Assembly: GCF_014863545.1 (NCBI RefSeq)
Contig: NZ_CP062260.1
Location: 2,232,001 to 2,296,000, forward strand
DNA length: 64,000 bases
Direction: 5' to 3'
Origin: Paenibacillus sp. JNUCC32
GTDB lineage: Bacteria; Bacillota; Bacilli; Paenibacillales; Paenibacillaceae
The notes beneath the pieces are model-generated. The model did no database searches. It was not told the origin of the DNA and was given only the letters and a program-made list of their open reading frames with translations. This document shows, piece by piece, positions 60,745 through 64,000 of the stretch. Made by a program: the position numbers and the translations under genes. Position 1 is the first letter of the stretch. Every line of letters begins with the position of its first letter.

Positions 60745-61551
60745 TTGAGTGGATATAACTGGGATAATTGCCCTCTAGAAATAAAGGCACAGATTACAAA
60801 TATAACGGATTTTTTACATCACACCTTGGACGAAAACTTGATTGGAACTTATCTTCACGGCTCAATGTGTTTAGGTAGCTTTCAGCCTTCTCATAGCGAT
60901 TTAGACATGATAGTGATCACCCAACAACCATTAACTGCTTCTCAACGGTTAGATTTAATGAATGGGTTCCTGAGATTACATAAAAAGCCTTCACCAATCG
61001 AGTTAAGTATTCTGTGCTACTCAGACCTTAATCCATGGAGACACCCTACTCCATATGAGTTTCACTTTAGTGACTACTGGAGGCCCAAATTCGAGGTAAT
61101 AGCCAGCGAGAATGATTTGGCATTCTGGGATTTTAAGGATATATATACAGACGGAGATATAGCATGTCACGTAACTTTGATAAACCAAAGCGGTATTTGT
61201 ATCTACGGCCGAGCCATAAGTGAGACATTCCCTTTAGTACCTGAAAAAGATTTTTGGGACTCTATAGTCTGGGGCATTGATTATTTTAGCAAATTAGATG
61301 GAGAGCTTCTCGTTACAGGAATCCTCACACTTCTTAGAATTTGGTCATATAAAGAAAACAAAGCGATATATTCAAAAGCACAAGCTGGTGACTGGGCTAT
61401 TGGATTAGTCCCCATACGATATCGTCACATCATTAAAAATGTTGTTGATTCTTATAACAATGAAGCTAAGCTAAAAGACTTTTTAGCGTCAGATCTAGAT
61501 AATTTAAGGCACTATGTAATAAATCAAATCAAGGAGCCATCATTAAACTAA
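60745..61551 (+). CDS. Nucleotidyltransferase of the ANT(3'')/ANT(9) adenylyltransferase type
   Basis: A 268-residue protein: GTYLHGSMCLGSFQPSHSDLDMIVI carries the GS-x(11)-D-x-D metal/nucleotide motif, and the C-terminal half (GDWAIGLVPIRYRHIIKNVV) is the DUF4111-type helical domain of aminoglycoside adenylyltransferases. It may modify streptomycin or spectinomycin, but resistance cannot be claimed from the sequence. TTG 60745 follows AAGGAAGTGA. Confidence 0.82.
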   Translation: MSGYNWDNCPLEIKAQITNITDFLHHTLDENLIGTYLHGSMCLGSFQPSHSDLDMIVITQQPLTASQRLDLMNGFLRLHKKPSPIELSILCYSDLNPWRHPTPYEFHFSDYWRPKFEVIASENDLAFWDFKDIYTDGDIACHVTLINQSGICIYGRAISETFPLVPEKDFWDSIVWGIDYFSKLDGELLVTGILTLLRIWSYKENKAIYSKAQAGDWAIGLVPIRYRHIIKNVVDSYNNEAKLKDFLASDLDNLRHYVINQIKEPSLN

Positions 61552-61705
61552 CGGAAAACGATAGCTCAATAAGAACAAAAAGGAGACCCGTCCGCGTTGA
61601 TCGGCTGCTTATGTTCAACTAACGGGCAGGATAATCCAAAAATTCAGAGAATAGCCTAAGTATGCACTTGATTTACGAAGTACTTGAATAAGACGTTATA
61701 AGAAA
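61541..61705 (+). repeat. Family 2 hairpin joined to a cassette-boundary segment
   Basis: CATTAAACTAACGGAAAACG, CGATAGCTCAATAAGAACA, partly decayed hairpin (GATCGGCTGCTTATGTTC), CAACTAACGGGCAGGATAAT, then a segment with TGATTTACGAAGTACTTGAA ending GACGTTATAAGAAA. The same GTTATAAGAAA end is found at 48390-48400 behind a family 1 element, so both families feed into one boundary motif. Confidence 0.8.
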
Positions 61706-61743
61706 CTCGTGAAATTCATCAATACAAAAAAAGGGGTTAGCAG

Positions 61744-62196
61744 ATGAATGCTTTTACATTAAGCGCTGCAAATGAATATGCTCTGGCCAATGATATTGAA
61801 ACTTGGGTCCATCTTTTTTTAAATGGAGAAGGCGATAATATAGTCATGTCAGAAGACTTAAAAAAGAAAAAACGATATTGGCTAGGACCTATTGAGATTG
61901 ACATGAAATATCTGGAAAGAATAGTTGGTCCAGAAGAACATTTAGAATATGTAGAGGATATTAAATGGTGGAACTATAACATTGATCAAATTTGCAGTAG
62001 ATTTGAATCTGGTTGGGACATGCCTCCATTAATTGCAAAAATTGAAAATGGAAATTTTAGATTACATGATGGTAATCATCGACTCGGTGCATTACAGAAA
62101 TTAAACAAGGAAAAATATTATCTTATTATTTGGGACGATCATTCATATGGAAACATAATAAATCATTTAAAGAATTGTGGTATTGATATGAAATGA
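61744..62196 (+). CDS. ParB/sulfiredoxin-like domain protein
   Basis: A 150-residue protein. The C-terminal half has the ParB-like motif FRLHDGNHRLGALQKL, preceded by MPPLIAKIENGN, typical of stand-alone ParB/Srx-fold proteins with nucleotide-binding ability. The N-terminal half (FTLSAANEYALANDIETWVH) is not recognised. Role unknown. ATG 61744 follows AAAGGGG. First gene after the GTTATAAGAAA boundary at 61705. Confidence 0.75.
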   Translation: MNAFTLSAANEYALANDIETWVHLFLNGEGDNIVMSEDLKKKKRYWLGPIEIDMKYLERIVGPEEHLEYVEDIKWWNYNIDQICSRFESGWDMPPLIAKIENGNFRLHDGNHRLGALQKLNKEKYYLIIWDDHSYGNIINHLKNCGIDMK

Positions 62197-62220
62197 TAGA
62201 CAATATTTGAATGCTATTGA

Positions 62221-62234
62221 TGTCGAGAGACAAG
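62221..62234 (+). repeat. Family 1 left-end remnant
   Basis: TGTCGAGAGACAAG alone, 24 bp after the ParB-like gene. The following AAGGGATCGTGCG supplies the ribosome site of the next gene, so the remnant now forms its leader. Confidence 0.6.
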
Positions 62235-62244
62235 GGATCGTGCG

Positions 62245-63276
62245 ATGAATCACCGAAAAACTGATCTCAATGGGGAAGGATGTGAAAGCGCTTTGGTTAG
62301 TAACGAAATCCTTTCGCAAGCAAGTAGAGCTTTCGATTTTGATATTCATTCAATAAAGTTTGTAAGTAACTCCACTAACGAAGTCTACAAATACATTAAA
62401 GACAGTAAGGCCTATTTTCTACGGTTGTCACCAAAACCAGTTGAATATGAAATGACGATTCAGGCTGAAGTTCAATGGGTTCGTTACTTAGTTGAAAACG
62501 GTGTTCGCACCTCATTGCCAATTCAAACAATAGAAGGCAACATGACGAAAGTATGCATAGATCGTGAAGAATGTTTTATTGCCGTTGTTTTTGAAGGAGT
62601 TCCTGGAAAGTTCTTTGATAGTGAACCAGAGTTATGGGGTTCGGGTTTGTTTAGTAAATGGGGCGCGACTATGGGGGCCATTCATAGTTTATCTAGATCA
62701 TATGATCCAGGTGATCAAAGGTTCATAAGGAAGGAATGGAAACCAACAGAAATAAATAATCCTTATTTACAAAGGGGAAATTACTCTTTACTTCTTGGGA
62801 AGCTGAGAGCAATTGAAAAACAATTGAAAATTATGCCCAAGAACAAAGATTCTTACGGATTAATTCATAATGATTTCCATCCTTATAATTTTCTTATTGA
62901 TCAAGGAGAAATCACGGTATTTGATTTTGATGATTCTGTTTACGGTTGGTTTGCACTTGATATAGGAATTGCTGCAACCCATGCTGTATGGTGGGGTTCG
63001 CATTATCAAGAATGGGAATCAAAAAATGAATTTGCTAAGCACTTTTTGTCTGCGTTTTTAGGAGGATACTTAAAATATAACAGGTTAGATTATGAATGGA
63101 TCCGACTAATTCCTTTGTTTATGGATTATAGAAATATTGGGTCTTTCTTTTGGTGGCTTAGCAATTGGGATGGGAATGAAGATAATCTGTCAGAATTTCA
63201 AAAGAAAGCTATTATTGATGCGGTTCATTTAATTGAAAGAGATATGCCGTTTGACGGATGCAATTTTGAATTGTAG
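62245..63276 (+). CDS. APH-fold phosphotransferase
   Basis: A 343-residue kinase related to the one at 44335: EYEMTIQAEVQWVRYLVENG aligns with its EAELEWIRYLAENG. Catalytic loop LIHNDFHPYNFL (HxDxxxxN complete) and metal site VFDFDDSVYGW are intact. Substrate open (antibiotic, homoserine or other alcohol). ATG 62245 follows AAGGGA. Third APH-fold gene of the array. Confidence 0.85.
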   Translation: MNHRKTDLNGEGCESALVSNEILSQASRAFDFDIHSIKFVSNSTNEVYKYIKDSKAYFLRLSPKPVEYEMTIQAEVQWVRYLVENGVRTSLPIQTIEGNMTKVCIDREECFIAVVFEGVPGKFFDSEPELWGSGLFSKWGATMGAIHSLSRSYDPGDQRFIRKEWKPTEINNPYLQRGNYSLLLGKLRAIEKQLKIMPKNKDSYGLIHNDFHPYNFLIDQGEITVFDFDDSVYGWFALDIGIAATHAVWWGSHYQEWESKNEFAKHFLSAFLGGYLKYNRLDYEWIRLIPLFMDYRNIGSFFWWLSNWDGNEDNLSEFQKKAIIDAVHLIERDMPFDGCNFEL

Positions 63277-63306
63277 CAATATGAAATGAATTCATTCCGG
63301 CGGCAT

Positions 63307-63455
63307 CATTTAACACGTTGTTCACGTGCAATCGCCTCTCGGCCCAGCTGGAGTTAGAAGTGGATTCGGCGATTACAGTAGCGAGGAAGCAGAATCAGCC
63401 GGACATATCCGCTCCGACTAAGTGCATCGCGCCTGGCTGCTTCGTTGCCAAGAAA
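63307..63455 (+). repeat. Family 3 attC-like repeat, left and middle part
   Basis: CATTTAACACGTTGTTCACG at the left and AATCAGCCGGACATATCCGC in the middle match the family; the right arm with GTTAT is not found. The family 1 variant begins 14 bp later. Confidence 0.6.
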
Positions 63456-63468
63456 AGTAATATATATC

Positions 63469-63575
63469 AGACGAAAAGAACATGAGTACTTTCAGAGTCG
63501 CATAAAATGCGACTTTTTTTATTTGAAGTACATAAGTTCTTATCGTAACTCAATGACATGGCGGGCTAATTCAAT
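63469..63575 (+). repeat. Family 1 repeat, third subtype (C)
   Basis: GACGAAAAGAACATGAGTAC, hairpin AGTCGCATAAAATGCGACTT with seven T, and an inverted site TGAAGTACATAAGTTCTTAT. Sites have GTACTT where subtype A has CCGATT and subtype B AACATT. The tail is GGCGGGCTAATTCAATAA. Only one copy is present, so the subtype rests on this single instance. Confidence 0.6.
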
Positions 63576-63777
63576 AAAAAAAATAGAGACACCAAACTTT
63601 CCGTATATAATTGGTGTTATTAATAATTAATGGACAATATTAAAAATACAGGAGATGTATAATGGATTATTCGTCAATAGCAAAGGAACCGCGTATGAAT
63701 TGAAACCGAATGACGGTGAGCAATTACATTCATAACATATGAAAATGTTGAAATGTGGATAAAGGGGAGACGCATCC

Positions 63778-64000
63778 GTGAAAGGTTTTAAGCCTAAACG
63801 TAAATTAGAGGATGGAGATGCCGGCAGTCAGTTTAACTTGCGGGTTAATCTATTTTTTTTCAGCACGTTTATCATATTCTGTGTCATTATTATACGTCTT
63901 GCCATACTGCAGTTCGTTGAAGGACCTGAGCTGAAAGAGCTCGAAACCGGCGGGCAGGTTAAAAATTTTCCGCTTCAGCCGATTCGGGGTAGCATCATCG
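63778..64000 (+). CDS. Class B penicillin-binding protein, N-terminal part
   Basis: The frame opens at GTG 63778 behind AAAGGGGAGA and runs off the window after 74 codons. A cytoplasmic basic start, one membrane helix (about 24-47) and then LAILQFVEGPELKELET and PLQPIRGSI, the typical R/Q-x-P-x-RGxIxD region that opens the extracellular part of class B PBPs (PBP2/PbpA type). It would be a peptidoglycan transpeptidase. It looks like the first core gene after the accessory region. Confidence 0.85.
   Translation, partial: MKGFKPKRKLEDGDAGSQFNLRVNLFFFSTFIIFCVIIIRLAILQFVEGPELKELETGGQVKNFPLQPIRGSII

Noticed and set aside
16170..63575. Family 1 palindromes as a CRISPR array
   Set aside because: Repeats are spread over tens of kb with genes between them, have no regular spacers and no cas genes nearby.
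63662..63745. Short plus-strand frame reading LFVNSKGTAYELKPNDGEQL before the PBP gene
   Set aside because: Looks like the tail of a protein, but only ~22 codons are left and no start or family could be identified.

Overview
The window looks like a chromosomal segment of a low-to-mid GC Gram-positive, most likely Paenibacillus or a close relative. This is inference from content: a CUT1 sugar ABC transporter with solute-binding lipoprotein next to a YesN/YesM-type two-component pair, a large multi-modular GH43 protein, an S-layer-homology (SLH) surface protein, strong GGAGG ribosome sites, frequent TTG/GTG starts and U-tailed terminators. No rRNA, tRNA, CRISPR array, transposase or integrase gene was found.

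Layout. (1) 1-2.8 kb: a GC-rich catabolic operon (DUF993 aldolase-like end, TIM-barrel isomerase, Gfo/Idh/MocA oxidoreductase). (2) 3-13.7 kb: an arabinan or arabinoside uptake and degradation locus: two permeases, binding lipoprotein, AraC-type response regulator, sensor kinase and a secreted GH43 protein. The transporter operon and the GH43 gene share a nearly identical promoter of about 60 bp. The GH43 gene has lost a C-terminal module through an in-frame TAG. (3) 13.9-39.5 kb: accessory genes, many as regulator/target pairs (TetR with hydrolase, OmpR with histidine kinase, MATE with TetR, MFS with LysR, fucosidase with AraC, double-MerR with HelD helicase and Mef-like efflux, TIM-barrel glycosidase-like gene with TetR), with decayed pieces of other genes. 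(4) 40-63.5 kb: a cassette-like array of mostly single, co-oriented genes (VOC, GNAT, HAD, DeoR, NIPSNAP, kinase-fold phosphotransferases, DUF3885, GrpB, YdcF, SDR, SLH protein, MerR/NmrA, DUF402, isochorismatase, DUF6366, nucleotidyltransferase, ParB-like). (5) The window ends inside a class B penicillin-binding protein gene.

The main unusual feature is the material between genes from 16 to 63.5 kb. Three repeat families recur, all in the same orientation. Family 1 is a 160-200 bp element starting TGTCG, with four copies of a GACAAGAAC-based site, a perfect inverted pair in its middle and a built-in terminator hairpin. It exists in at least two, probably three, subtypes in which all sites change together. 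Family 2 is a 70-90 bp hairpin flanked by CTAACGGG. Family 3 is a 130-190 bp imperfect palindrome that begins ..TAAC and ends ACGTTAYATGAAA, resembling integron attC sites. Genes lie singly between these repeats, as in an integron cassette array. One cassette (DUF402) carries a 203-bp inversion that starts at the repeat/gene boundary; flipping it back restores a full-length reading frame. No recombinase gene is visible, so what mobilises the units is unknown.
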